DNA of 64,000 nucleotides from the NCBI RefSeq assembly GCF_009727055.1, contig NC_052350.1, forward strand, positions 37,094,874-37,158,873, read 5' to 3'. Position numbers and translations under genes: made by a program. Each line of letters opens with the position of its first letter. The stretch's first letter is position 1. A model generated the notes under the pieces. It saw nothing but the letters and a program-made list of their open reading frames with translations, searched no databases and was not told where the DNA came from. This stretch comes from Benincasa hispida (taxonomy: Eukaryota; Streptophyta; Magnoliopsida; Cucurbitales; Cucurbitaceae). This document shows, in pieces, positions 34,715-46,664 of this stretch.

Positions 34715-35350
34715 TAGGTTCCGTTTAGGATTGTTATAGTTTCTAAAATAATTACTAGCAGTTGTGCTTTTAGAAAAATTAGCTGTGAAGAGAAGTAAAA
34801 TAGCGTTTGGTAAATTTTAACTTAAACTTTAAGTTAGAATGTTTGGTAAATAAATACAAAACATCTTATTTTAGATATAATAACTAAAATAGAATTATAA
34901 TAAACTTTTTTTAAAAAAAATTGTTATGAAATTTTAAATAATTATTTATTATGATAAATTTTGTTTATTATAGATTAATTTTTAAATATTAAGAAAATTA
35001 GCTTTATTTAAAAAAATGAATATGGTAATTTTTTTTAAAAATGATGCATTTAATTCATGAAAAATGGAAAATAGATTTGATTAGGTGATAAATAGATAAA
35101 CATATAAAATAAATATTATTTTTAAAGTATAAAATTGAAAACAAAATATTAATTAAAAATTCTACCTGATTTTAGGAGAATCTAAAAGTTAGAGGCATAC
35201 TGCATTTAAAATCAACGTAAAATTAACGTGTTTTTAGAAGTGATTTTAATAGATTCAATTTAAATTGTTTTACCAAACGCAAAAAACGATTAATAAGATA
35301 TTTTCCAAATGGCTTTCTAACACAACTAACACAATGCCAAATGTAGTCTT
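34715..35350. repeat. Second MITE-like element, imperfect terminal inverted repeats
   Basis: It opens AGGTTCCGTTTAGGATTG and closes CACAATGCCAAATGTAGTCT. It has internal matching arms GCGTTTGGTAAATTTTAA (34804) and TTGTTTTACCAAACGC (35265-35280) in inverted orientation. No ORF is present. The class is not assigned; the ends recall hAT-type MITEs only in general style. Confidence 0.45.
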
Positions 35351-35678
35351 AGTTCTTAAATTTTAAGTTCGATTTCAATTGAGTCCCTAAATTTTAAAAT
35401 GTTACAATTATACCTTTGAAATTCGAGTTTTGTTTCTATTTAAATCCCTAAGATTCAAAATTTATACTTTCAACTTTAATTTTTCTTTAAGTACTTACTT
35501 TACTTCTTTAATGATAATATCTATTAGTTGATTTAAAAGAATTACAATTAATTAAAATTTACTATTTTTCATGACTATTGAAATTAAATTTAAATTTTCA
35601 CTTCATAATTATTTTAAATTAATTAATAGTCATTAACGTTAAAGAGTGAAAATGAGTATTTAGAGAAACACAGGTTAA

Positions 35679-35822
35679 AAGTGCAAATCTTTAACATGAG
35701 ACCAAATTGAAACAAAACTCATATCTCAAACATAAAACATAGCATTTTAAAAAGTGCAAATCTTTAACCTGAGACCAAATTGAAACAAAACTCATATCTC
35801 AAACATAAAACATAGCATTTTG
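35679..35822. repeat. 73-bp direct tandem duplication
   Basis: Two head-to-tail copies (GTGCAAATCTTTAAC starts at 35681 and 35754) differ by only about one or two bases. The duplication is therefore much younger than the surrounding decayed repeats. Confidence 0.85.
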
Positions 35823-37539
35823 AAACTTGAACTAAACGTATAACATATTGAAATCTAAAAACTAAATAGAAATTAGACAAAAAACTTAAGGACCGAAAAG
35901 ATATTTTTTAAAAAAATAAATTATCTATACAAACGACTAAGAGATATTTTCAGTCTACATATTTTAAATCCCATACTAATTTGATACTTATATTTTTTTA
36001 AAAAACATTATTATAAGCAAATAACTACAAATGTGACATACTTGATCAATGTTTTGATATGTAATACATAGCTTGACATATCATAATTAGTTGAAAATCT
36101 AGATACATCGAATTTCTTCTTCTTCCTCTTTTAATACAAAAAATAAGAAGACTTTAATCGAACCTCAAATTTTTAAGGATGAAGGTTATGATAATTATTG
36201 TTGAGTTAATCGAGTTTTTTTTATTCAAGAATATGTTACATCATAAATGTGGATGAGATGATTTAACCATATAAAATCTTCAAAATGAAGTATAAGTTAT
36301 TTGTCCGCTGCTATTGGTCAAAGTAGTAAGCTCTACCAAGTGGATAGGGACATAATCATGAGAATGTTAAAATTTTCAGTAGTAAATTAAACTAACCAAC
36401 AAAGTAATATTTTTTTTTAAATACAATTTAACTTTTTTGTTAGGTAAATCTAATTATTCTTTGTTAAGAAGCCCAAAAAAAATGAAAAAAAAAAACATTC
36501 ATTCTTTTCATGGGGAGAGGAGTATGATTTATGGGCTCAAAACAAAGGTATGCCTATATTTGCTTAGATAGTTTATAGTCATTAAAAAAATGTTTAGATT
36601 CTTATTTCCTATTTCAACTGTTTAATTAATTTTTCACTATATTTTTCTTAATGGCTAAAATGAATTTTTTGGGTTATTTTCAAATAAATGAAAATAAATC
36701 AACTTATTTATAAATATAATAAAATGTCACCGTCTATTATTCAAATATTAATATAAATCTATTGCGGTCTATCATCGATAGAAAATGACATTTTGCTAAA
36801 TTTGAAAATATTTTTTAGTAATTTTACCATTTAAAATAATTACATGTTGTTTAATGATATTTAAAATGAGTTTTTGTTTAGGATGATTTTAGAACATTTT
36901 AAAATGAAGAAATTATGTACAAAAGAAACGAAAACAAATAGTAATTGAACAACCTTGGGTTTTAAAAAGGAAAAGTAAGAAATTGAATGATTAATATCAA
37001 ATGATCCTTTCTAGGTTCTTGTTTTCATTTCTCAAGAAATATATTATTTACTAATTAGAAAATTTTGAACTATTGATTATATATATATAATTTTAAATTG
37101 TAAAAAAAAAATGTTAATAGTCAGGGACCTTTCTCTATTAGTTTGAGTATGTTCATAACATCTAAATTCACCCCTAACAAACACAATGTTAATAAAAGAC
37201 CATATACTAGGTCAAAAAGCAAATCAACTCTTCCAAAGATTAATAAATAGGAAATAAAATTGTGTTTAAATCATATTTAGTCCCCAGAATAAGACTTTTT
37301 AAAAAATAGTTATTTATATCCTCCAACTTTTATGATGGTTTTAGTCATTGTAACTTTAGAAAACCAATTAATCAAATTTTTTCTACCCAATATTTGGTTT
37401 TAACTTATGTGCTGTAAATATATGTTTATGTTAACATCTTATAATAAATATACTTGAAAGTTTAAACTCTGTAATTGATTCATTAAAATGAAATTGAGGG
37501 TCAAAACCAAAACAATAATTTTGTAAACCATTTTGAAAG
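35823..37539. other. AT-rich intergenic DNA
   Basis: No coding signal is seen. At 36720-36850 there is a dispersed repeat with CTATTGCGGTCTATCATCGATAG and GACATTTTGCTAAATTTG wording, which recurs at 44640-44755. The remainder is low complexity. Confidence 0.5.
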
Positions 37540-37918
37540 TTTAGGCATTGTTTGCTAACCATTTCATTTTGTTTTTTATTTTCGAAAATTAAGTATATTT
37601 TCTTTTCCTTTCTTATAATAATTTGCATATTTATCAAATACAATGATTGAATTCTTAACCAAATTTGCAAGATAAAATAACTTTTTTAAAGTTACTTTTT
37701 TTTTTTTTAGTTTTCAAATTTTTATTTGATTTTAAAAATCATTGTTAAAAAGTAGATAATTAAGAAAGAAATCTGGAGATAAAAATAATATCTATAGATT
37801 TAAACATCTCCAATTTCTTTTAATTTTATGTATAGATTTAAACATTTTATAATAATATGTATAGACTTAATTTTAAAAAACAAAATAAAAATCAAATAAT
37901 TATTAAGCAAGGCTCAGA
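37540..37918. repeat. Foldback MITE, third copy
   Basis: The left arm TTTGCTAACCATTTCATTTTG and the right end CAAATAATTATTAAGCAAGG are imperfect reverse complements. Internal phrases (TAATTTGCATATTTATC, AATGATTGAATTCTTAACC, AATTAAGTATATTTTC) match the copy at 31847. Confidence 0.6.
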
Positions 37919-38343
37919 AATTAAAATAGAAAAAAAAATCCAAGAAAAACAAAACAACACATTCTTTAAAGTCTAGAGAGCAAAATGAAGTTTAAACCAT
38001 AAAATTATTATTATTATTCTTATGAATTATGAAGGTATAGAAATAAGAGATTTTCTTTTAATTTTATTAATATTAATGAGCTAATTAAATGGAGTTATTT
38101 TTAAACATAATTAGAAAAAAAGTTATAATACGGAAAAGGTACAAACATCAAACAAGTATCGAGAAAGTGAATGTACTTTGAACTTGCCAGAATATACCCT
38201 CACCATTATTGCTAAAAAGTCCTTTTAGTATTATTATTTTTTCTTTTTCTAAACAAAAGTTAGGTATTTACTTTTTAATATTTGTTTAATGATTTATCGT
38301 GCTTCATGTTATAAACGAAAATTTTGAAGAAAATAATTGGTTT

Positions 38344-38650
38344 TGTGTGAACTTGAATATTAAAATAAATTAAATATAATATATAAATAAATTAGTAAAA
38401 TATAAAATAAGAAATTTTTCTTAATCTCCAATTTTTATGGAATTTGTCCAATGCATGTCTTAATCTCCAATTTTTTATAGAATTTGTCTATTTATAGGCA
38501 ATTTAGCAAGTAGGAGGTGGATTCATGTACACTAATAATGTGTGTCATTAAGACACATGGACAACACTTTGGGAAATGGGACATGACGCATGTTAATGGA
38601 CACTAAGTATGAGCATCTAATGAGCATCTATTATCATAATATTTATAGCA
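38344..38650 (-). repeat. 3' LTR of copia Y
   Basis: The minus strand begins TGCTATAAATATTATGATAATAG and ends TTCAAGTTCACACA. It shares ordered phrases with the right LTR: CATCTATTATCATAATATTTATA, CATGACRCATG and TAGGAGGTGGATT. The inner end is less certain, because a CAAGTTCACA phrase also occurs just inside the 5' end of the element. Confidence 0.65.
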
Positions 38651-40330
38651 CTTTTTCTTAGATGTCATTATGTATATGAAATATGTCTCGTTAAAACCTT
38701 ACTAGGAAAAAACCCAATGGAAAAAAAAAAATCTCAGTGAAGAGAAAATAGTACATGTTTCATATAATTTATACTCCTAAAAAGTATATTTACTCCCCCT
38801 AATGAAAATATCACTTGAGATCTCTGAGTCGCCGCATTCAAATGTTGTGCACCAGTTTTTCAAAGGTTGCAGTAGGTAATGTCTTTGTAAACAAGTCTGT
38901 CAGATTATCTTTCGAACAAATTTGTTGTACAGTGATGTCGTCATTTTCTTCAAGCTCATGATTGTAAAAAAAAAAGGTTTGATGAAATATGTTTTGTTCC
39001 ATCTTCTTTAACATATCCTCCTTTAATTTGGGATATACATGTTGTGTTGTCTTCTAGTCTTCGTATAATATCGTTGCAAGATTTTTACTAGAAGACAAAC
39101 CACATGTTCCACGAATGTGTTGAGTCATTGATCTTAGTCATACACATTTTCGACTAGCCTCGTGAATTGCAAGAATTTTAGCATGATTTGAGGAAGTGCT
39201 TATTATGGTTTGTTTCACCGATCGCCATGATATAGTAGTTTTTCCACGTGTGAATAGATAACTTGTTTAAGATCTAGCTTTATGTAGATCAGATAAATAT
39301 CTAGAATCTGCATAACCAACTAAATCAAAATTTGATTTATTTGAATAAAACAAGCCCATATCAATCGTTTCTCGAAGATAATGGAGTATATGCTTAACTC
39401 CATTCCAATGTCTTTTTGTTGGAGGAGAAATATATCTTGCTATAAATTTACTGGAAATGCAATATTTTGTCTTGTATTATTAGCAAGATACATAAGTGCA
39501 CCAATTGCACTAAGATGTGGTACTTCAGGACCAAGAAGTTCATGATCATCTCGAGGTCGAAATATATCTTTCTTCATATCTAATGAACGAACTTCAATTG
39601 GAATGTTCAATGGAGTTGACTGATGAACAAATATCTTATCTGCTAAATATTCAATTTGTAGACCAAGGAAAATTTTGTTTTTCCGAGATTTTTCATCTCA
39701 AGTTCTTTCTTAAGATATTCTATTTCCTTTTAAAGCTTTTCAAGAGTTCCAATTATATTTAAATCATCAACATATATAGTTACAATAGCAAATCTTGACT
39801 GTGATCTCTTTATAAAACTACACGGACACATTGGATTGATTTGATATTCTTCTTTCAACAAATATCCACTCAGGCGATTGTACCACATTCTTCCTAATTG
39901 TTTCACTCCATATAATGATCTCTGTAACTTTATTAAATACAATTTTTGGAAATTTGATTTATATGTCTCAGGTACCTTAAATTCTTTTGAGATTCTCATA
40001 TAAATATCATTATCAAGAGATCCTTATAAATATGTTATGATTACATCCCTAAGATGCATGTCCAGATTTTCATACACAGTTAGACCAATTAAATATCTTA
40101 GTGATTGCATCCACCACTGAAAAATATGTCACCTCGTAATCAATACCAAGTTTTTATGAAAAACCTTATGCAACTAATCTTGCTTTATATTTTGTGATCT
40201 CATTATTTTCATTTTTTTTCCTCGCAGATACACATTTGTATCCCACAGGTTTAACACCTTCTGGTGTTCGGACTATTGGTCCAAAAACCTGACGTTTTAA
40301 AAGTAAGTTTAATTCTGCCTCGATTGCTTC
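38651..40330 (-). pseudogene. Copia Y RNase H and reverse transcriptase, broken
   Basis: The minus strand encodes DITVQQICSKDNLTDLFTK and the closing phrase TATFEKLVHNI near 38830-38960 (end of RNase H). Higher up, RT motifs SLYGVKQLGRMWYNRLSGY and TIYVDDLNIIGT (active-site YVDD) lie in the ORF at 39730-39999. Frame breaks at about 39730 and 40000, and stops elsewhere, disable it. The plus-strand ORF at 39517-39762 is a shadow. Confidence 0.75.
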
Positions 40331-40849
40331 TTTCCACTAAAGCCAATTTTTTTTATGTCGACATTCTTCAATAGATTTTTGTTCAAAATCCTCATTTTCA
40401 AATATAATATCAAGAGCAACATTATATGCAAAAATGTTATCAATAACTACATGAGTTCGGTTCCATTTTTTTCGACATAGTTTATTGAAATCTCATCATT
40501 ATCTTTAGATATTTCACATTCCTCACTAGTAATGTCATGAATTTCTGAATGGGTATTTACATCCTCAACCAAGTCTTCTTGACTATTAATTATTTTTTTT
40601 TGAGGATTTTTATCTTTGGAACTCATTGGTCTACTACACTTCCGGTGTGTTCCAGACTCATTAGTGACAACTTTCTATGTTGGGATATCAATTTTCGATG
40701 GAACATTTGCAGTTGGTATATGTGACTTAATTACTTCCTTTGCATCTATAAATGCATTTAGTAATTGATTTGCTATATTTTGCAAATGAATTATCCTACA
40801 CTTCAAGTTCACATTGATCTATACGGGGATCTAAATGAGACAATAATGA

Positions 40850-42000
40850 TGCATTCTATATCATTTATTTTTTCAACTTCTTAATTTCTCCTCCTAATAT
40901 TGGAAAATTTGGAACATATACTGCACATCCAAAAATTCTAAAATGAGAAATATTTGGCTCATGACCATAAACTAATTGTAATGGCGGGTACTTATGGTAA
41001 GATATTGGCCTAATGCGTACAAGTGATGTTGCATGCAAAATAACATGTCCTCATATAGATGTAGGAAAAATATAACTCTCATAAGCAATGGTCTAGCAAT
41101 TAATTGCAAATATTTTATGAATGATTCTACCAAACCATTTGGTATCTGAAAAATGAGCTACAAAATGTTCAACATTTATCCCAATTGACATACAATAATT
41201 ATCAAAAGCTCAAGATGTAAATTTACCAGTATTATCCAGATGTATGACCTTAATTGTATAATCAGGAAATTGTGCTCTTAACTTAATTATTTGAGCAAGT
41301 AATCTTGCAAATGCAAGATTTCGACTTGATAATAAGCACATGTGTGACCATCTGCTGGATGAGTTTATTAATACCATAAAATATCTAAATGATTCACCTG
41401 ATGGGTTAATAAGTCCACACATATCACCATGAATTCATTCTAAAAATGTAGGTGATTCAGTCCACACTTTGACTGGTGATGATCTATTTATCAATTTTTC
41501 TTAAGAGCAAACATCACATGACAATTCATTAGATTGAAGAATCTTCTGGCTCTTCAATGGATGTCCATTTGAATTCTCAATAATTCTTCTCATCATTATA
41601 GATCCTGGATGACTTAATTGGTCATACCAAATTGTAAATGTTTGGATTTATGAACTTCAGGTTCATTGTTTTATATGTTTCAATCACTTGTATATGAGTA
41701 TAATATAATCCAGAAAATAAAGCAAACAACTCTTCCAGTATATCTTTTTCACATGAGACAGTAGATATGATATAAAGATACTCCATATTATTCTTTCTAC
41801 TCATCTCAATATGAAAACTATTGTAGTATATCTTTAAAACTAAGTGGATTTCTCTTTGACTAACTAAAGAACAATGCATTGTCAATTGTAAATTTTGTTC
41901 ATATAGAAAAAATAATATTTACTTTTCCAAATCATTCAATTAGGTTTGCAGAACCTATTATTGTATTGATTTTCACTTACAGCATTGTTAGTTTGGAAAA
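40850..42000 (-). pseudogene. Copia Y integrase region, broken
   Basis: The ORF at 41210-41422 (minus) reads MCGLINPSGESFRYFMVLIN and later IKLRAQFPDYTIKVIHLDN. This corresponds to the integrase core: a degraded first catalytic region followed by the LDN stretch around the second Asp. Sequence up to about 42000 continues the pre-integrase part, with stops. The gap 40330-40850 holds hinge-like sequence with no clear motif. Confidence 0.65.
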
Positions 42001-43260
42001 ATATTTTTTACTTGTAAGTATTGTATGTGTAGTTGCACTGTCTACCAGACATAGATCTTCTTTACTCATTTTTTAGTCACTCAGCATATGAAAATAATCC
42101 AGATTTCTTCATTAAAAGAAAATAATTACAATAAGAAAAAACAACATTTGGAATATACAAAGGTTAACATCTACTAAAAGGGAAAAAACAGGGAGATGAA
42201 TAAAAAAACATTAAATCAAGATATTTTCAAAGTCAAAGGTAACACTTGATGTTCCATCAATTCTGTGGATTTTCTCTTCAAAAGATTCAAATAAGTCCGC
42301 CACATCCAAATTTGTTATATGGGATGGGTCAAATATGTCGTTATCCTGTTATGCAAATTTTTCTTCCATATTTTTCTATTTTTCCTTCAGGGATGTTTGA
42401 TAGAGATCAACTAAGTGTTTTGACGTACGATAGATGACTAATGCCCAGTCATTCCGCATTAGAAACATTTATTTTCAACACTTTTTGAACTCTTATCTTG
42501 TGGAGCTTTTCCTTTGTGATTATCATTTGTGTGGTTCTTTTGAAATTTGAATGATTAAAACGACTACCATGAAAATAATAATTATTTCTTCCTCTGCCAC
42601 TCGACCACAACCACGACCTCGACCATGATTATTATTAAAATTCACAACATTTACTTCAGAGAATGTTGTTGTTCCAGTTGGTCGAGATTCATGATTTTTC
42701 ATCCACAATTGTTAAAATTTACAACATTCACTTGTTGTTGCTCTAGTTGGTTGAGATTCATATTTTTTTTAATCAATAACTCGTTATCTCATTCAACCAC
42801 GATAAGATATCATATGAGTGCAGAATACTTTTAAAATATTTCTCTCGATATTGCTACTGCAGGAGCATATCCAAAATGTAGAAAAATGTCATCTCTAACA
42901 TATTGATTCAAAATTTTGGAGCCTCAAGTTCATCCATTTATGATGAGCTTTAGGAAGAAAATTTATTTTTTGATGATCACATTTTTATGGCATCCAGGTG
43001 TATTTTGGCAACAAACACTAATGACAAATAATTATTACCTTTAATATCAAATACTACAAATTCTAATTTTATAATATTTTTCATAGTAACACTATTACAA
43101 AATATTATATTTATATTAAAAATTTAATGTATATCAAATATGTAAAACAACATTTAATTTATTAATTATAACGAAGAGGGAAAAACCGACATACCTTTAG
43201 GATCTACCTTCAGTGGGAGAAATAAAAGAAGCTCGTGCTCAAAACGTGTTGTGAACTTGA
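42000..43260 (-). pseudogene. gag: Copia Y gag, broken
   Basis: The minus strand near 42430-42530 reads DNHKGKAPQDKSSKS followed by a damaged CCHC knuckle (KCF, stop, CGMTGH). It lies upstream of integrase and downstream of the 5' LTR, as expected for gag. Asn- and Gly-rich sequence at 42523-42708 is the nucleocapsid side. No long ORF remains. Confidence 0.55.
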
Positions 43261-43288
43261 GAAGCATAACGGGAACATGGATACCAAT

Positions 43289-43625
43289 AAAATATAATAT
43301 TAAAATAAATAAATATTAAAATAAATTAAACATAATATATAAATAAACAAAATAAAATAAATCAGTAAAATATAAATTAAGAAAATTCTCTAAATTCTCT
43401 GGTTTTCCATTTTTCATGGAATTTGCCTAATGCGTGTTTCCCAAAATTCACCAAATACCACTATTTATAGGTAATTTAGTAAGTATGAGGTGGATTACAT
43501 GAACATTGATAATGTGTAATGTTGAGACATGTGACAATACTTTAAACAAGAGAGACATGACACATGATCAATAAATATTAAACATGTCCATCTAATAGGC
43601 ATCTATTATCATAATATTTATAATA
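43289..43625 (-). repeat. 5' LTR of copia Y
   Basis: It matches the left LTR in order. Its outer end carries TA where CA is expected (43624-43625). Just inside, the minus strand reads TTGGTATCCATGTTCCC at 43271-43287, which keeps TGGTATC of the tRNA-Met primer site and then diverges. Confidence 0.6.
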
Positions 43626-43630
43626 GGTTT

Positions 43631-46254
43631 CTCATCATTTTCTCCTTCACTTTCTTGTTTAGTATTTGATTTTCTAATAATTTCTAAGTTACGTCTAAAT
43701 CTCATTTTATTTCGTCAAACTTTCAATTATAATTTAATAGTTTGTATTTTGTAATATCATTTTAGTTCGTCAACTTTTTAATCATAGCTTAATAGTTTTT
43801 TAAATTTCTTTTTCGAATTTCTAACTTTTTAATTTAGTGTCGATACTTTATCATAATAAAATCATTTTGGAATTTTTATTATTCTCCTATACGTCTTTCT
43901 GTTTAATTTTTATTTAAACATATTTATATAAGCACATAATAATGCACAAACTCAAAGACAATAATTACTCTCATATTAATCTTTTAAAAATAAAAATAAA
44001 TAAATATAGAAGCTCAAGTACAAATATTTAAAAGCTAAAGTACATAGTTTTGCTTTAAAAAAATAATTAAATTTAGGACTGTTTTCAAATATTGAAAAAA
44101 TAAACTAAAATATTTACAATTACAACCAATTTTACGATCTATTGTCAATAAACTACTATACGTGTTTATTAGTAGTTAATTTATTTATTCAACATCTCTC
44201 TTTCCTTTGATAAAACTCCTACAAAACGTTTACAGGAGAGTTGGTTTTATTGTACCTTTTTATGAGAATACATAATAGTTCTGTATAATCTTGACTCTTT
44301 AAAAGATTCTTCATATTTTTTCCAATTCAATTTATTCCCATCAAACCAAACACCTCAAGTTTCTTAGGGGATAGGGTGATAGCTTCTTGGTGGTGTTAAT
44401 TTCGATCCAAAGGAGTTTTACAATTTGGTTCTACAAAGGTAAGGTTTCTTCTTCCTTCCTCCTTAGAATTAATTTATGCATACTTAACCTAGGACAATTT
44501 TACAATAGCCTTCTTTTGATTCGTCTTTGTATTTTTTCTGGAATTGCCCAATATATAGGTATTTCAGAAAATCCAAATTAATAATGAGTTTAGTATCTAT
44601 ATTTTTCGTTGCAATTAGGGCTTTCATCCTTACAATTGATATATAGACACAGATAGTAGTTTATCGCGATCTGTCGCAGATAGATGGTGATATTTTGCTA
44701 GTATTTATAAATATTTTCAGCAGTTTTGTTATTTAAATATATATATATTTTTAAATTTAAAAGCTTTAATAATGTATAAATATTTTGAAAACGTTGAAGG
44801 GTAAAGAAGAATAAAAAAGAATAAATAACCGAAATGAGATTATTCAACATTTTTTAGGAAAGTTTATGCTTTTTTTAGATAACCATTTGAATTTTTAAGG
44901 TTGTATTTATCTATTTTGCTTATATGCAATGAACTCTATTATTACTACACGCTTATTCACTATTGTATTTAAAACATTTTTAATGAGATGATGTTATAAT
45001 TTCTAAATGTAAATTGTTTGAATCTATCTGATAAAATGACATAATAAGCGAGGTCAAATTATACATCAATAATGAATTGATTCTATAAGTCTAAAATAAT
45101 ATAATTCATGTTCATTGAATAACAACTGTAATATGTAACAAAAAGAATAATCTCAATAAATTAAAATACAAAAAGAACTCTCCCCACAGGCAAGACTAGA
45201 AAAGTCTAAATTCTCATCTTTGTTGTACTTGTTAAAATTCTTTTAAGTAATTCATGTTTGACGATTTTGTAACTAGTTCTTTTTTATTATTATGTATAAT
45301 ATTGACTTAAATGTTACTAATGTATTCAAACAAATTCTAGATTAAACTCTTATTTATCACCCAAAAAAGTAAAAAGTAAGACTAAAACCAATAATGTATA
45401 AATAGTTAAGTGGTTGTTCGGGATCAGAATTGGTTATAATAGTATGTGTTTTATTATATAATCTGTGTGATTATAATAGTGTATGAAGTTAAATAGTCTG
45501 TGTTTGAGATGCAAAATAGTTTAATTTGAATTTTATTACAAAGGCTATGTTTAGGGTATAGACTATGTTCTAGTTTGAGTTTAGAAAGTAAATGTGCTTG
45601 ATGTGCAAATTATTTGAGCATGAGTTAATGGTTTACGGATTTAGTTGTTGATTTATTTAATAAGGATTTCTTACGTATAAGTTTGGGGTTGTTCCACCAA
45701 TTTTTAAAAATATTTGTTGCATTTTAAAGTTATAGTCTTTGTTCATTTGGTCGTTTTGGAGATGTATCAATGCTGTTGAACATGTGCAAAATATGTGAGA
45801 TTAAACTAAATTCATATAATTGATTTAAGTAAGAAAACTTTATATTTGGAGGTGTATAAAAGTAACCAATTCTCTAGCTCTATAGTATTTCACAACTACG
45901 CAAGTCTAGGAGGGATAGTTGTCAAGTATAGATCACAGCCATGGTGATACACAAAAAATGTTATCAACTTAGATACACGATTAAAAAAAAAAAACATAAT
46001 GATGATAGATTATCATTCAAAAGAAGTTTAAAAAGAAAAAATTGATCAAATGTGTTTTTAAGAGTGTGTAATACTAAACAAGTTATCATATTATATGCAT
46101 AGAATTAAGATGTATAAATTGTTGTGACAGATTCCATCAGATATTTCTTATTTTATTCTCTAGTTCAATTTTATGAATGACCATTTTTCCATACACATAT
46201 AGTTTTCTTGCTCTAAACTTTGATGAGACCCATAAAACAAGTTGTATATTGGGA
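43631..46254. other. AT-rich intergenic DNA
   Basis: No gene is supported. At 44640-44755 lies the second copy of the GATAGTAGTTTATCGCGATCTGTCG / ATTTTGCTAGTATTTATAAA repeat seen at 36720-36850. A C/T-rich stretch with a splice-donor-like GGTAAGG at 44425-44465 is not backed by coding sequence. Confidence 0.5.
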
Positions 46255-46350
46255 ATGCTTAGATTGACTAGGAAAAATATTTTTCAAAGAGTCATTTTCA
46301 TTTAAACAATTTTTTATAAGAATTGTTTAAAATAAAATACTCATGTGTTT
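46255..46350. repeat. GTTTSGATTG-type MITE-like repeat, partial copy 2
   Basis: Text such as TTAGATTGACTAGGAAAAATA, TCATTTTCATTTAAACA and TTTATAAGAATTG follows the order of 30365-30555. Only the left half is recognisable. Confidence 0.4.
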
Positions 46351-46494
46351 AGTTACATTTTCTCAAACTTGTTTTTATACATATGTTTGTTCGGTTTACT
46401 AATTTAACATAAACATTTTGAGTGTATTAAAATAATCACATAGTGATTTAATGAAGTTGGTCGTTAGAGTAAAATTTATATTTATCGACTTCCT

Positions 46495-46600
46495 TTTTTT
46501 AGTATAACTCGGGCAGGGAGATTTGAACAATAAACCTAATATCACTAATACACTCATGCTCGTTTTGACTCTATTTATAGACTTCAAAATTTAAAGTTTA
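46495..46600 (-). repeat. SINE-like or tRNA-related fragment
   Basis: The minus strand contains TTGTTCAAATCTCCCTGCCC, which resembles a degenerate tRNA B-box/T-arm as found in plant SINEs. No A-box or tail boundary could be fixed. Confidence 0.25.
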
Positions 46601-46626
46601 GGATCGAGAATGATATTCATTGATAG

Positions 46627-46627
<1 letters not shown>

Positions 46628-46656
<29 letters not shown>
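46628..46656. repeat. (TA)n microsatellite
   Basis: This is an uninterrupted TA dinucleotide run of nearly 30 bases, continuing as imperfect TA-rich sequence to about 46680. Confidence 0.9.

Positions 46657-46664
<8 letters not shown>

Larger units (their letters stand above)
38344..43625 (-). mobile_element. Complete but dead Ty1/copia element Y
   Basis: Two related LTRs (38344-38650 and about 43289-43625) enclose copia gag-pol on the minus strand. GGTTT flanks both ends (38339-38343 and 43626-43630) as a probable target duplication. A purine tract, AAGAAAAAG, precedes the 3' LTR. The length of 5.3 kb with LTRs near 0.3 kb is ordinary for a small plant copia. It is a different lineage from the copias at 10-27 kb, with short LTRs and a different RT sequence. 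The coding part is full of stops. Confidence 0.75.

Noticed and set aside
44387..44581. Short ORF with a splice-donor-like GGTAAGG, possible gene fragment
   Set aside because: There is no recognisable domain and no continuing exon in the next kilobases, and the composition is that of the surrounding intergenic DNA.
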